Assembly (NCBI RefSeq): GCF_900166625.1
Contig: NZ_LT800499.1
Coordinates: 1,942,115 to 2,006,114 of the forward strand
Direction: 5' to 3'
DNA from: Halobacillus massiliensis
GTDB lineage: Bacteria > Bacillota > Bacilli > Bacillales > Halobacillaceae
Length of the DNA: 64,000 nucleotides
Below the pieces are notes generated by a model that saw only the letters and a program-made list of their open reading frames with translations, was not told the DNA's origin and did not search any database. Within the stretch, counting starts at the first letter, position 1, and every line of letters starts with the position of its first letter. The position numbers and the translations under genes were made by a program. Shown one piece after another: positions 20,624 through 30,238 of this stretch.

Positions 20624-20668
20624 TAAAAGGTATTCAGCGAAAGTCACAGGTAGGGGGGACGAAAGAAA

Positions 20669-22012
20669 GTGAAAAAGCTACGCCTCGCCATATACTTCAT
20701 GCTTCTAGTCATGGCTTTAGGGCTTTCCTTGCATCAAATGGCAGTATATGCTGAGGGAGAAGGAAAACAGGTATACGTCATTCCTGTTGAAAATACAGTT
20801 GAGCGAGGGATGACCGCCTTTCTGGAAAGGACAACGAGCGAAGCCATTGAAGCCGGAGCTGATCATATTATCTTTGAGATTGATACACCGGGTGGCAGAG
20901 TCGACGCTGCAGGTGCGATTGGAGAACTATTTCAGGATTTGGAGGTTCCAAATACAGCTTTCGTGACGAGCCAGGCTTACTCTGCCGGTTCTTACATTGC
21001 TTTAAATGCGGATCAGATTTATATGAAACAGCAGGCAACCATGGGAGCATCTGGAGTTATTAATGCGGATGGAACAGCTGCCGATAAAAAAGCTCAATCT
21101 GCTTGGATTTCTTCGATGGTAGCTGCGGCTGAAGCAAATAACAGGGATCCTATCTACGCGAGAGCCATGGCTGATAGTTCAGTCGATCTTCCGGAATATG
21201 GCGCACCAGAGGGCGAATTTTTAACGTTAGGTCCTACTGCAGCCGTGGAAGTCGGCTATGCTGAAGGAATTGTCCGTCATCGTGTAGAACTGCTAAGTGA
21301 GCTCGGCCTTTCGGATGCCACTATTGTGGAAACCAGTCCCACCCCTGCTGAGAACTTCGCCCGCTTTCTGACAGACCCTGTTGTCATTCCAATCCTGTTA
21401 TCCATAGCCAGTATTGGACTTGTCGTTGAATTGTATTCTCCAGGGTTTGGGATTCCGGGTATTATGGGAGTACTGGCACTTGTTCTCTTTTTCTATGGAC
21501 ATATCATAGCAGGACTTGCCGGATATGAAGCTATTATTTTACTCATAATAGGAATAGGCTTAATTGTGACTGAATTTTTTGTGGCCAGTGGTATACTCGG
21601 AATAATCGGCATTGTGGCAGTCTTTGCGTCCTTAATGCTTTCATCGGCAGATATGGGACAGATGGCACTAAGCCTGGGCATAGCCATTATCGCCACAATT
21701 GTGGTTGCTGTTATTCTGTTTAAAACCATTGGGACTGGAGAACGAGGGTTATTCAAAAGAATCATCTTAAATGATTCTACATCCTCTGAGCGAGGTTATG
21801 TAAGTTCAGCTACCCGACTTGAACTGATTGGATTAGAGGGTGAGGCTCTTACACCACTCCGCCCCTCCGGTACAGCTCTGTTTGATGAGGAACGGCTGGA
21901 TGTTGTAACAGAAGGAAGTTATATTAATGCAAATCAGCGGGTCAAGATTGTGAGGACTGAAGGTTCGCGCATTGTGGTTCGTGTGATTAAAAATGAGGAG
22001 GAAAATGTATGA
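20669..22012 (+). CDS. yqeZ: NfeD-type membrane serine protease (YqeZ)
   Basis: A 447-residue member of the NfeD/ClpP-class membrane protease family. A signal peptide (about residues 1-28) precedes a serine protease domain with the catalytic Ser in A-Y-S-A-G-S-Y and T-M-G-A-S-G. About four membrane helices follow (residues 230-355), then an OB-fold NfeD domain. The start is GTG at 20669 after a GGGGGG-rich SD. The stop overlaps the floA start. The operon is linked in B. subtilis to sublancin resistance and to the FloA membrane microdomain scaffold. Confidence 0.93.
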   Translation: MKKLRLAIYFMLLVMALGLSLHQMAVYAEGEGKQVYVIPVENTVERGMTAFLERTTSEAIEAGADHIIFEIDTPGGRVDAAGAIGELFQDLEVPNTAFVTSQAYSAGSYIALNADQIYMKQQATMGASGVINADGTAADKKAQSAWISSMVAAAEANNRDPIYARAMADSSVDLPEYGAPEGEFLTLGPTAAVEVGYAEGIVRHRVELLSELGLSDATIVETSPTPAENFARFLTDPVVIPILLSIASIGLVVELYSPGFGIPGIMGVLALVLFFYGHIIAGLAGYEAIILLIIGIGLIVTEFFVASGILGIIGIVAVFASLMLSSADMGQMALSLGIAIIATIVVAVILFKTIGTGERGLFKRIILNDSTSSERGYVSSATRLELIGLEGEALTPLRPSGTALFDEERLDVVTEGSYINANQRVKIVRTEGSRIVVRVIKNEEENV

Positions 22013-22995
22013 CAATTCAAGAGCTTATGCCCATTATAATTATTGGGATCATTATTATTGCAATTGCTGTCCTATTTACATTTATTCCGGTAATGCTATG
22101 GATCAGTGCATTAGCTGCGGGGGTAAGGATTAGTATTCTTACTTTAATTGGGATGAGATTAAGACGGGTTATTCCATCACGTGTAATTAACCCGCTGATT
22201 AAAGCTCATAAAGCCGGGGTAAATGTAGATACTAACCAGCTGGAGAGTCACTATCTTGCCGGTGGTAATGTAGACAGGGTCGTCAATGCTTTAATTGCTG
22301 CCCAGCGTGCGAACATCGAATTGAGTTTTGAGCGCTGTGCTGCGATTGACTTAGCAGGAAGAGATGTTTTAGAAGCTGTTCAGATGAGTGTAAACCCTAA
22401 AGTTATTGAAACACCATTTATTGCAGGTGTGGCTATTGACGGAATCGAAGTAAAAGCGAAGGCCCGTATTACTGTACGTGCAAACATCGACCGCCTTGTC
22501 GGTGGTGCAGGGGAAGAAACAGTAATTGCGCGTGTCGGAGAAGGAATAGTTTCCACGATTGGTTCCAGTACAAATCATAACAAGGTACTGGAGAATCCTG
22601 ACAGAATCTCTCAAAATGTACTGGAAAAAGGACTGGATGCAGGAACCGCATTTGAAATTCTCTCCATTGATATTGCGGATATCGACATTGGGAAAAACAT
22701 CGGAGCTATTCTTCAGACTGACCAGGCGGAAGCAGATAAAAATATCGCCCAGGCAAAAGCAGAAGAACGTCGAGCAATGGCCATTGCTCAGGAGCAGGAA
22801 ATGCGTGCCCGTGTACAAGAAATGCAGGCTAAAGTTGTTGAAGCAGAAGCTGAAGTTCCACAGGCCCTTGCAGCAGCTCTTCGTTCAGGGAAAATGGGTG
22901 TTATGGACTATATGAATTATCAAAATATAAATGCCGATACAGATATGAGAAATACACTTGGCGGCATGTCTGATAAAGATCAGGATGATAAATAA
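22009..22995 (+). CDS. floA: FloA, flotillin-like scaffold protein
   Basis: Forms functional membrane microdomains and influences membrane fluidity, signalling and protease assembly. An N-terminal hydrophobic hairpin (about residues 6-45) is followed by the PHB/SPFH-like domain and a Glu/Ala/Gln-rich helical region with repeated A-K-A-E-x-R elements that drives oligomerisation. Its 328 residues match YqfA/FloA. A 4-base overlap with the NfeD gene indicates tight coupling, as expected for flotillin-NfeD partners. Confidence 0.96.
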   Translation: MTIQELMPIIIIGIIIIAIAVLFTFIPVMLWISALAAGVRISILTLIGMRLRRVIPSRVINPLIKAHKAGVNVDTNQLESHYLAGGNVDRVVNALIAAQRANIELSFERCAAIDLAGRDVLEAVQMSVNPKVIETPFIAGVAIDGIEVKAKARITVRANIDRLVGGAGEETVIARVGEGIVSTIGSSTNHNKVLENPDRISQNVLEKGLDAGTAFEILSIDIADIDIGKNIGAILQTDQAEADKNIAQAKAEERRAMAIAQEQEMRARVQEMQAKVVEAEAEVPQALAAALRSGKMGVMDYMNYQNINADTDMRNTLGGMSDKDQDDK

Positions 22996-23022
22996 TTTTC
23001 CTGAATGTAAAGGAGAATTTCT

Positions 23023-23526
23023 ATGAATGATCTGCTGGAACTAATTTTTAGCAACTTTCTAATAGTTGCTGCTATTATTGGTGGTCTGATCAGCTTCTTT
23101 TCAAATGCCGGAAAGAAAGAAGAGCAGAGAAAGCAGGAGGGCAGGCCGCAAAACAGGCCGCAGTCGAATACTCGACCTTCCAGCCGGCAGACGTCCGAGC
23201 GTCCGACTTCAAAACAGCCTGCTGCGGGCTCCGAGATGTATCAAGAAAACAGGGATGATATAAAACGGAGTATCCAAGACCACTATGAGCAGCGTAAGCA
23301 AGAGGTAGAAGAACGCAAAGAAGCGTATGACTATATACGCTCTAAGGACAGAATGGGTAAGCCATTAGAAGTGCTTAAGCAGGAAGAAGCACCAAAAGAG
23401 AAACTGAAGGTGAATTATACTGAAAATTGGGATCGTAGCCGATTGGCTGATGGAATCATTATGTCTGAAATCCTCGGCCAGCCCCGTGCGCGTAAGCCGC
23501 ACAGTTCCCACCCTAGAAAAAGATAA
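23023..23526 (+). CDS. yqfB: YqfB-like protein of the floA operon
   Basis: A 167-residue protein with one N-terminal membrane segment (about residues 4-22). A long polar region rich in Arg, Gln, Pro and Ser follows (about 30-75), then a charged helical C-terminus ending in R-K-R. The name comes mainly from being the third gene of the sigma-W operon. Function unknown; probably a bitopic partner of the NfeD/FloA pair. Confidence 0.7.
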   Translation: MNDLLELIFSNFLIVAAIIGGLISFFSNAGKKEEQRKQEGRPQNRPQSNTRPSSRQTSERPTSKQPAAGSEMYQENRDDIKRSIQDHYEQRKQEVEERKEAYDYIRSKDRMGKPLEVLKQEEAPKEKLKVNYTENWDRSRLADGIIMSEILGQPRARKPHSSHPRKR

Positions 23527-23530
23527 TAAA

Positions 23531-23567
23531 ACGCCCGAATTGTAGTGATACAATTCGGGCGTTTTTC
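23531..23567 (+). terminator. terminator of the floA operon
   Basis: ACGCCCGAATTG and CAATTCGGGCGT form a perfect 12-bp stem, followed by TTTTT. Confidence 0.93.
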
Positions 23568-23594
23568 GTATGTATAAAATAAGGGGGAATCCGG

Positions 23595-23882
23595 ATGTCA
23601 AAATGGCAAAGTCAATTAAAAAACTGGGTAAGTCAATATTTCGACCTGCCTGCTGATGTCATGCTCGATCTTCCCAGAATTACAACGATTGGTTCGCTCC
23701 ATGCGTACATAGAAAATTGTACGGGGCTGCTGCATTTTTCTGATAAAGAAATCCGCATTAAATACCGAAGAGGTGTGGTGTCCATAAAAGGCCGGGAGCT
23801 GCGGATAAAGATGATGCTAAAGGAAGAACTTCTTTTAGAAGGAGAGCTTCAGTCCATCGAGTTTTTAAAAGATAAGGACTAG
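23595..23882 (+). CDS. yqfC: YqfC, sporulation protein
   Basis: A 95-residue protein of the YqfC/YabP-like family, found beside yqfD in spore formers. The motif L-P-R-I-T-x-I-G and a beta-rich body (I-K-G-R-E-L-R-I) are visible. In B. subtilis yqfC-yqfD is expressed in the mother cell during sporulation. yqfD follows 10 bases on. Confidence 0.93.
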   Translation: MSKWQSQLKNWVSQYFDLPADVMLDLPRITTIGSLHAYIENCTGLLHFSDKEIRIKYRRGVVSIKGRELRIKMMLKEELLLEGELQSIEFLKDKD

Positions 23883-23892
23883 GGGGGCAATA

Positions 23893-25077
23893 ATGACAAA
23901 AAATCAGCTTCAGTTTCTGCATGGACTAATTACGATTGAAGTTTCAGGCGAATATATTGAACCCTTTATAAGAACGTGTGTACAAAAAGGAAGCCATATT
24001 TCCAATGTTAAATATATAAGTGAACATAAAGTACAAATGACGATTCGGCTTGAAGACTGGACAACCTTTCGCCGGCTCAGAAAAAGATTCAGGTGCCGGA
24101 TTAAAATAAAATCAGCAGGAGGCCTTCCTTTTTTTATTCAGCGTATGAAGAAGCAGACGGCTTTATGGGTGGCTATACTTTGCAGCTTTTTAGCAGTCAT
24201 TTTAATGGCCAACATGCTGTGGTCAATCAAGATCGACGGACTGACTCCTGAAGTGGAGACTGAAGTACAGACCCAGCTGAAATCTTATGGGATTAAGCCC
24301 GGCAAACTTACCTTTTCTATGAAAAAACCTCGTGAAGTCCAGCGGCTTCTTCTTGAAGATGTTAGCGACCTGCTGTGGATTGGAGTAAAGAAACAGGGTA
24401 CAAGCTACCAGTTATACGGAGTTATGGAAACAAATTATGATGAAGCAGAAGATCCTAAACCTTCTAATATTGTTGCTTCCAAAAAAGGGATGATTACAAA
24501 GATGTTTATTTCTAAAGGACGCCCTGTCGTTGAAGTCAATGATATTGTAAAGAAAGGATCACTTTTAGCAACAGGTGAACTTAAAGAAGAAAGTGGAGAA
24601 TTCGTCGAATCAGTCGGTACAGTAATGGCAGAAACGTGGTACCGTGCAGAAATTGAACTACCTAAAAAGCAGGAAGTTTATTTAACAGATGGAAATTCCA
24701 CAGCTTCTTTTGCTTTAAAGTTAGGAAAAGTTAAAATTCCGGTCTGGGGCTTCTGGCACAAAGAAGCTGAAGATCAGAGAGAAGAATTATTTACTAGAAA
24801 TCTTCACATATTAAACTGGGAGCTTCCTTTTCAAATTCAAGAAACTATTACGTATAATAGAGAATATAAAAACCATAACTTAAGCAAAAAACAGGTGTTA
24901 GAAAAAGCCAGGGAAAGTGCGGGGAAATCCTTGCTTAATCAGCTTGGGGAAGAAGCTGAAATCATAGAGGGAAAAATTTTGCACGAGCGGAACGACCGTG
25001 GTAAAGTAAAATTAATCCTATTGTTCAAAGTAAATGAAAATATAGCCGAAACAAAGTATGTTTCCCAAGGAGACTGA
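23893..25077 (+). CDS. yqfD: YqfD, sporulation membrane protein
   Basis: Sporulation protein of 394 residues. A basic cytoplasmic N-terminal region (about 1-90) leads into one membrane segment (about 92-112), and a long extracytoplasmic region with G-L-T-P-E-V and P-V-V-E-V-N-D follows. It forms a pair with yqfC. In B. subtilis loss of yqfD delays engulfment-related steps of sporulation. phoH starts 2 bases after its stop, so a common transcript is likely. Confidence 0.93.
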   Translation: MTKNQLQFLHGLITIEVSGEYIEPFIRTCVQKGSHISNVKYISEHKVQMTIRLEDWTTFRRLRKRFRCRIKIKSAGGLPFFIQRMKKQTALWVAILCSFLAVILMANMLWSIKIDGLTPEVETEVQTQLKSYGIKPGKLTFSMKKPREVQRLLLEDVSDLLWIGVKKQGTSYQLYGVMETNYDEAEDPKPSNIVASKKGMITKMFISKGRPVVEVNDIVKKGSLLATGELKEESGEFVESVGTVMAETWYRAEIELPKKQEVYLTDGNSTASFALKLGKVKIPVWGFWHKEAEDQREELFTRNLHILNWELPFQIQETITYNREYKNHNLSKKQVLEKARESAGKSLLNQLGEEAEIIEGKILHERNDRGKVKLILLFKVNENIAETKYVSQGD

Positions 25078-25079
25078 GT

Positions 25080-26042
25080 ATGCAAGGAGAACTTAAAACG
25101 ATCGATATCCAATTAAATAATCCATCTGAAGCCCTTTCTTTATTTGGCACAGAAGACCGCCACTTGAAACAGTTGGAGGAGCAGCTGAAGGTTACTATCA
25201 TTTCCAGGGGTGAACGGGTGAGCGTCTCTGGAGGCGCGGAGCACGTCAAGCTCGTTGAAGAGGTGTTACTAGCTGTATTGGCCATTATCCGAAAAGGCTT
25301 AACTATTACAGAACGCGATGTAGTATACGCTATAGAACTTGCAAAAAAGGGAAAAATCAACCAATTTGAAGCATTATTTGAAGATGAAATTACACGTAAC
25401 GCTAAAGGGAAATCTGTTCGCGTAAAAACACTGGGACAGAGAAGTTATGTTTCTGCAATAAAAAATCATGACCTGGTTTTTGGCATCGGTCCAGCAGGAA
25501 CTGGAAAAACATATCTGGCTGTCGTTATGGCTGTCAATGCTTTGAAAAACGGACAAGTAAAAAGAATTGTACTCACTCGTCCTGCCGTTGAAGCGGGAGA
25601 GAGTCTGGGTTTCCTGCCAGGTGATTTAAAAGAAAAAGTAGACCCTTATCTTCGTCCACTGTATGATTCGCTTCATGATGTATTTGGAGCCGAGCATACG
25701 GCCCGTTTGATTGATAGAGGAACGATTGAAATTGCCCCGCTGGCCTATATGCGAGGAAGAACGCTGGATGATGCATTCGCCATTCTTGATGAAGCTCAAA
25801 ATACTACTCCAGAACAAATGAAAATGTTTTTGACTCGTTTAGGTTTTGGATCGAAAATGATTATTACAGGAGATATTACACAGGTCGATCTGCCAAAAGG
25901 AATGACTTCCGGTCTCAGAGTGGCCGAGCAGAAGTTATCAAAAGTAAAAGGAGCATCTTTTATTCATTTAGATCAGACGGATGTCGTTCGGCACCCACTG
26001 GTCCAACGGGTAATTGATGCTTATGAGCAGAACCCGTCATAA
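25080..26042 (+). CDS. phoH: PhoH-like ATPase
   Basis: P-loop ATPase with an N-terminal KH-like part, Walker A G-P-A-G-T-G-K-T (about residues 138-145) and Walker B region I-L-D-E-A-Q-N. The family is related to the N-terminal ATPase of superfamily 1 helicases and is thought to act on RNA; it usually neighbours ybeY and era, as here. AAGGAG in the end of yqfD serves as the SD. Despite the name, phosphate control is not shown by the sequence. Confidence 0.96.
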   Translation: MQGELKTIDIQLNNPSEALSLFGTEDRHLKQLEEQLKVTIISRGERVSVSGGAEHVKLVEEVLLAVLAIIRKGLTITERDVVYAIELAKKGKINQFEALFEDEITRNAKGKSVRVKTLGQRSYVSAIKNHDLVFGIGPAGTGKTYLAVVMAVNALKNGQVKRIVLTRPAVEAGESLGFLPGDLKEKVDPYLRPLYDSLHDVFGAEHTARLIDRGTIEIAPLAYMRGRTLDDAFAILDEAQNTTPEQMKMFLTRLGFGSKMIITGDITQVDLPKGMTSGLRVAEQKLSKVKGASFIHLDQTDVVRHPLVQRVIDAYEQNPS

Positions 26043-26066
26043 GGCCCGGTACAGGGCCTTTCTTAT
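26041..26066 (+). terminator. weak hairpin after phoH
   Basis: AAGGCCC and GGGCCTT form a 7-bp stem followed by TCTTATT, about 40 bases before pgpH. Probably an attenuator at most. Confidence 0.5.
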
Positions 26067-26098
26067 TATCATGAAATCGGGGAGGAGGGGAAGGCTTT

Positions 26099-28222
26099 GT
26101 GAAAAGGTTATGGCATTGGCTTAGGAAATCTTCTGCACATCACAAAAGTATGCGAAAGATTACTCTTCCGGCATTACTTCTTTCACTTGTCTTTTTTTTA
26201 TTCAGCTTTCCGAATGTACATATTAATACCTTTAATGTTGAAAAATTCAGCCAGGCAGAAGAAACCATCCGCTCCCCGATTACAATCGAAAATAAAGTAA
26301 AAACGGAACAGCGAATCCGGGAAGCTGCTCAATCTGTAGATGACCGCTATCAAATTTCAAAGCCGATTGCAGAAGAAAGAATTGGATATATAGAAGAAAT
26401 ATTCGGAGCTGTGAGGGAAGTAAAAGAATCTGGTTCATCCGATCAGTCCACAGACGAACAGCTGGAACAATTGAAAACGCTTCTATCGGAACCAATCACT
26501 TATGAGCTGCCGCCTGAAGTTCTGCGCCCCCTTCTTTCAGCAACAAATGCTGAATTGAATGAAAGTGAGGGCTTATTAATCAGTACGTTAGAGTCCCATT
26601 TCGATAAAGGGGTATTGACTACCGAGATTGAAGAGGTTGAAGAAAGCCTGCGGCTGCAAATACAGTATTCAGCTATTCCGGACCGGCTAAAAGATGAGGT
26701 GAAGGAGCTGGCTGAATTTGGTCTGGTAGAAAATACGATGTTTGACGCGGAAGCTACCAGTGAGGTGCGTAATGAAGCCGCATCTCTTGTGCAGCCGGAA
26801 ATGATTCAGGCAGGAGAAGTGATTGTTTCAGAAGGAGAAATGATCACAAGCGAGATTTATGATGAATTAGAGATCACCGGTTTATTGGATAAAGAGGGAA
26901 ACTATATCCCTTCCATTGGTTTGTTAATCTTTGCTTTAATCATTGCTTTATTACTCATCTATCACTTTTATCATATGATTAAAGAAGAACTCATTTGCTA
27001 CCGCCATCTTTATTTAGCTGTAGTCATTTCTGTGATTATGATGGGGCTTATGAAAACGATCACTTTATTTTCCTCAGCCTATGATCCTTTGTTTTATGTA
27101 CTCCCCGCAGCTTTAGGCTCTATGTTGATCAAACTACTGAGCAATGAAAGATTTGCTATCTTCTTAAGCATTGTCCTTTCTCTAATGGCAATGGTATTGT
27201 TTAATGGACAGGTCCCCGGGAATTTAAATGCTCATGCTGGTATCTATGTGTTATTTTCACAATTGGCGGGTATTTTCTTTTTAAAGAATACAAGTGACCG
27301 GCTTTTTATTTTAAAAGTTGGGACAGGCATCGGTTTAGTCAATCTTATGACCCTTAGTTTTATACTATTCCAATCTTTCGAAAAATACGGGTGGCTGGAT
27401 TTTGCTTTATTTGCCGGTTATAGTATGATAAGTGCTCTCCTGTCGATTATCTTAACTTTTGGGCTGCTGCCCGTCATTGAGTCTTCCTTTGGAATTTTGT
27501 CCGATAACAAGCTGCTTCAGCTATCAAATCCCAATCATCCTCTGCTGCGCAAAATTCTTACGGAGGCACCGGGGACGTACCACCATAGTGTTATGGTAGC
27601 TAATTTGAGTGAAGCTGCCTGTGAAGCGATTGGAGCTCGCGGCCTTCTGGCAAGAGTAGCTGCTTACTATCATGATCTTGGAAAAACCGAGCAGCCCCAT
27701 TACTTTATAGAAAATCAAATGGGCAGAAAGAATCCTCATGACTATATAGAACCAGAGCAGAGTGCATCGATTATTATCAGCCATCCTTACGATGGGGCAA
27801 GAAGATTAAAAAAAGAAAAGTTTCCGGAGGAAATTATTGATATTGCATTACAGCATCACGGTACTACTTTACTGAAATACTTTTATGTGAAAGCAAAGGA
27901 ACAGGATAAACATGTCAGTGAAGATGTCTATCGATATCCCGGTCCTAAACCACAAACAAAAGAAGCCGCTATCGTGTGTGTGTGTGATTCAGTCGAAGCT
28001 GCTGTTCGTTCTCTAAGCGAGCCGACTCAGGATAAGATCCGTGGAATTGTCCATGCCATCATTGAAAACCGAATGCTGGACGGGCAGTTTGATGACTGCC
28101 GGATTACTTTTAATGAATTAAAAAAAGTAGAGAATGCTATTTGTGAAACCTTGAAAGGAATCTTCCATTCAAGAATCCAATACCCAGAACAACAAACAAC
28201 GAAAGTGAAGGAGGCCAATTAA
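26099..28222 (+). CDS. pgpH: PgpH, 7TM-HD c-di-AMP phosphodiesterase
   Basis: Membrane phosphodiesterase that hydrolyses cyclic di-AMP, the messenger controlling potassium and osmotic balance. One N-terminal membrane helix (about residues 24-40), a large extracytoplasmic domain to about residue 275, seven membrane helices (about 280-465), then an HD domain with Y-H-H-S-V-M-V and Y-Y-H-D-L-G-K (HD pair near residue 523) and later I-x-L-Q-H-H-G-T. Full length, 707 residues. The start is GTG at 26099 after GGAGGGG. Confidence 0.96.
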   Translation: MKRLWHWLRKSSAHHKSMRKITLPALLLSLVFFLFSFPNVHINTFNVEKFSQAEETIRSPITIENKVKTEQRIREAAQSVDDRYQISKPIAEERIGYIEEIFGAVREVKESGSSDQSTDEQLEQLKTLLSEPITYELPPEVLRPLLSATNAELNESEGLLISTLESHFDKGVLTTEIEEVEESLRLQIQYSAIPDRLKDEVKELAEFGLVENTMFDAEATSEVRNEAASLVQPEMIQAGEVIVSEGEMITSEIYDELEITGLLDKEGNYIPSIGLLIFALIIALLLIYHFYHMIKEELICYRHLYLAVVISVIMMGLMKTITLFSSAYDPLFYVLPAALGSMLIKLLSNERFAIFLSIVLSLMAMVLFNGQVPGNLNAHAGIYVLFSQLAGIFFLKNTSDRLFILKVGTGIGLVNLMTLSFILFQSFEKYGWLDFALFAGYSMISALLSIILTFGLLPVIESSFGILSDNKLLQLSNPNHPLLRKILTEAPGTYHHSVMVANLSEAACEAIGARGLLARVAAYYHDLGKTEQPHYFIENQMGRKNPHDYIEPEQSASIIISHPYDGARRLKKEKFPEEIIDIALQHHGTTLLKYFYVKAKEQDKHVSEDVYRYPGPKPQTKEAAIVCVCDSVEAAVRSLSEPTQDKIRGIVHAIIENRMLDGQFDDCRITFNELKKVENAICETLKGIFHSRIQYPEQQTTKVKEAN

Positions 28223-28223
28223 T

Positions 28224-28700
28224 ATGATTCATATTGATTTCCATGATGAGACCAATTCAGTAGATGAAGATTATGTAGATTTAATTGAGCGTGTAATTCA
28301 GTTCGCGGCTAAGAAGGAAAACATTCCTTCTGAAGCGGAGCTGTCTGTAACATTTGTAAATAATAAAGAAATTCAAGAGATTAATCGGAATTATCGGCAG
28401 AAAGACGAGCCGACTGATGTAATTTCTTTTGCAATGCAGGAGCTTGGTGAAGATGAAATCGAAGTTCAGTCGCAAAATGAGGATTTGCCTGTTATTTTAG
28501 GTGATATTGTAATTTCTACAGATATGGCTAAACAGCAGGCAGAAGAATATGGCCATTCATCAGAGAGAGAATATGCGTTTTTAGCCCTGCATGGTTTTCT
28601 GCATCTTCTAGGTTACGATCATATTGAAAAGGAAGATGAAAAGAAAATGTTTGAGAAGCAAGAGGAAATTTTAAATGAGTACGGACTTGAACGGTCGTAA
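28224..28700 (+). CDS. ybeY: YbeY, endoribonuclease for 16S rRNA maturation
   Basis: Zinc metalloenzyme used in 16S rRNA 3'-end maturation and ribosome quality control. The signature H-G-F-L-H-L-L-G-Y-D-H (H-x3-H-x5-H) is intact near the C-terminus. Start two bases after the pgpH stop. The last 26 bases overlap dgkA in another frame. Confidence 0.97.
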   Translation: MIHIDFHDETNSVDEDYVDLIERVIQFAAKKENIPSEAELSVTFVNNKEIQEINRNYRQKDEPTDVISFAMQELGEDEIEVQSQNEDLPVILGDIVISTDMAKQQAEEYGHSSEREYAFLALHGFLHLLGYDHIEKEDEKKMFEKQEEILNEYGLERS

Positions 28701-29055
28701 TCGAAAGTATAAGATAGGGTTTAACCATGCATTTAACGGAGTAAAACAGGTGTACCGAAAAGAAGGGAATTTTAAAATTCATTCGGTTTCAGCTGTACTG
28801 GTGGTCATCTTTAGTTATGGCCTTAATATTTCGTTATTAGAGTGGGCGCTTGTGATCACTATGATTGTCATCGTAATGGCACTTGAAATGATTAATACGA
28901 GCATTGAGAGAATTATGGATTTTTTATCTCCTGATCGTCATCCGCTGGTCGGAGAAATAAAAGATATTGCTGCAGGAGCCGTATTGATAGCTGCTACTGG
29001 GGCCGCAGTTGTAGGCTGTCTCATTTTCATACCAAAACTATTGGAATTATTTTAA
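28675..29055 (+). CDS. dgkA: DgkA, undecaprenol/diacylglycerol kinase
   Basis: Small integral membrane kinase of 126 residues. In Gram-positives it phosphorylates mainly undecaprenol. The catalytic motif L-E-M-I-N-T-S-I-E-R is clear. Three membrane segments follow the amphipathic N-terminus that includes F-N-H-A-F-N-G. The ATG lies inside ybeY with GAGG before it, giving a 26-base overlap. In B. subtilis cdd follows; here era is next. Confidence 0.96.
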   Translation: MSTDLNGRNRKYKIGFNHAFNGVKQVYRKEGNFKIHSVSAVLVVIFSYGLNISLLEWALVITMIVIVMALEMINTSIERIMDFLSPDRHPLVGEIKDIAAGAVLIAATGAAVVGCLIFIPKLLELF

Positions 29056-29078
29056 TGATATAACGGAGGAAGTCATAC

Positions 29079-29984
29079 ATGCAGGAAAATTTTAAGTCAG
29101 GCTTTATAGCCATCATTGGAAGACCAAACGTTGGGAAATCGACGTTTATGAATCGGGTTATCGGAGAAAAAATTGCTATTATGAGCGATAAACCTCAAAC
29201 CACTCGAAATAAGATTCAAGGTGTTTTAACAGATAAAGAAGCCCAGCTAATATTTATTGATACGCCGGGTATTCATAAACCTAAACATAAACTGGGCGAT
29301 TTTATGGTCAAAGTAGCGGAGAATACTTTAAATGAAGTGGATGCTATTATGTTTATGGTAAATGCACAAGAAGGCTACGGGCGAGGAGATCAATTTATCA
29401 TCGATCGTCTGCAGAGAGTGGAGCAGCCTGTTTTTTTAATCGTCAACAAAATAGATAAGGTTCACCCGGATGAACTTCTCCCTTTAATTGATCTGTACAG
29501 GGAAAAGCTTGATTTTGAGGAAATCATTCCAATTTCAGCTCTGCAGGGAAACAATGTTGATCACTTGCTTAAATTATTGAAAAAAGCCCTTCCGGAAGGT
29601 CCTCAGTTTTATCCCGAAGACCAGATTACAGACCACCCTGAACGTTTTATCGTCAGTGAGCTGATTCGGGAAAAAGTTCTTCACTTAACGAGAGAGGAAA
29701 TTCCACACTCAATTGCTGTCGTTATTGAAACGATGAAACCGAGAGAGGATTCAAATGCGGTATTTATTCAGGCGATGATCATCGTTGAAAGGAAATCGCA
29801 AAAGGGAATCATTATCGGCAAACAGGGGAGTATGCTTAAGGAAGTTGGACAGCGGGCCAGGAAAGACATTGAAACACTCCTCGGCAGCAAAGTATATCTG
29901 GAACTTTGGGTAAAAGTACAAAAAGACTGGCGAAACCGTCAAATACAGCTGAGTGATTTCGGCTACCGTGAAGATGAATATTAA
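29079..29984 (+). CDS. era: Era, ribosome assembly GTPase
   Basis: Binds the 3' end of 16S rRNA and couples 30S assembly to growth. G motifs: G-R-P-N-V-G-K-S-T (G1), T-T-R (G2), D-T-P-G-I-H (G3), N-K-I-D (G4). The C-terminal KH domain has I-I-G-K-Q-G. Full length (301 residues). It lies downstream of ybeY, which works on the same part of 16S rRNA. Confidence 0.98.
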   Translation: MQENFKSGFIAIIGRPNVGKSTFMNRVIGEKIAIMSDKPQTTRNKIQGVLTDKEAQLIFIDTPGIHKPKHKLGDFMVKVAENTLNEVDAIMFMVNAQEGYGRGDQFIIDRLQRVEQPVFLIVNKIDKVHPDELLPLIDLYREKLDFEEIIPISALQGNNVDHLLKLLKKALPEGPQFYPEDQITDHPERFIVSELIREKVLHLTREEIPHSIAVVIETMKPREDSNAVFIQAMIIVERKSQKGIIIGKQGSMLKEVGQRARKDIETLLGSKVYLELWVKVQKDWRNRQIQLSDFGYREDEY

Positions 29985-30078
29985 TATTGGAAAAAATTAA
30001 GCCTCATTGTTTGTTGTAGATGAAGCAACCTAATAGTGTAGTGAAATTCTTTTATGTTCATAGAAAGGGGAGTTTCTT

Positions 30079-30222
30079 GTGCTAGACGTCACTTGGAACG
30101 TTTTTAGACAGACAGGAAACATTGAAACCTATTTGTTAATGAAGGAATTAGAAGACGACAGTAAACAATTGGGGGAGCCTGCGACATCTGCAACAGAAGG
30201 TATGAACGATGAGCTAATTTAA
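30079..30222 (+). CDS. yqzL: YqzL family small protein
   Basis: A 47-residue protein beginning M(GTG)-L-D-V-T-W-N-V-F-R-Q-T-G-N-I-E-T-Y-L-L. This W-N-V-F...T-G-x-x-x-T-Y-L-L pattern and the position between era and recO fit the YqzL family of Bacillaceae. The start is GTG at 30079 with AAAGGGGAG before it. Function unknown; it is acidic and soluble-looking, with no membrane segment. Confidence 0.88.
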   Translation: MLDVTWNVFRQTGNIETYLLMKELEDDSKQLGEPATSATEGMNDELI

Positions 30223-30238
30223 AAAGCAGGTGAATACC

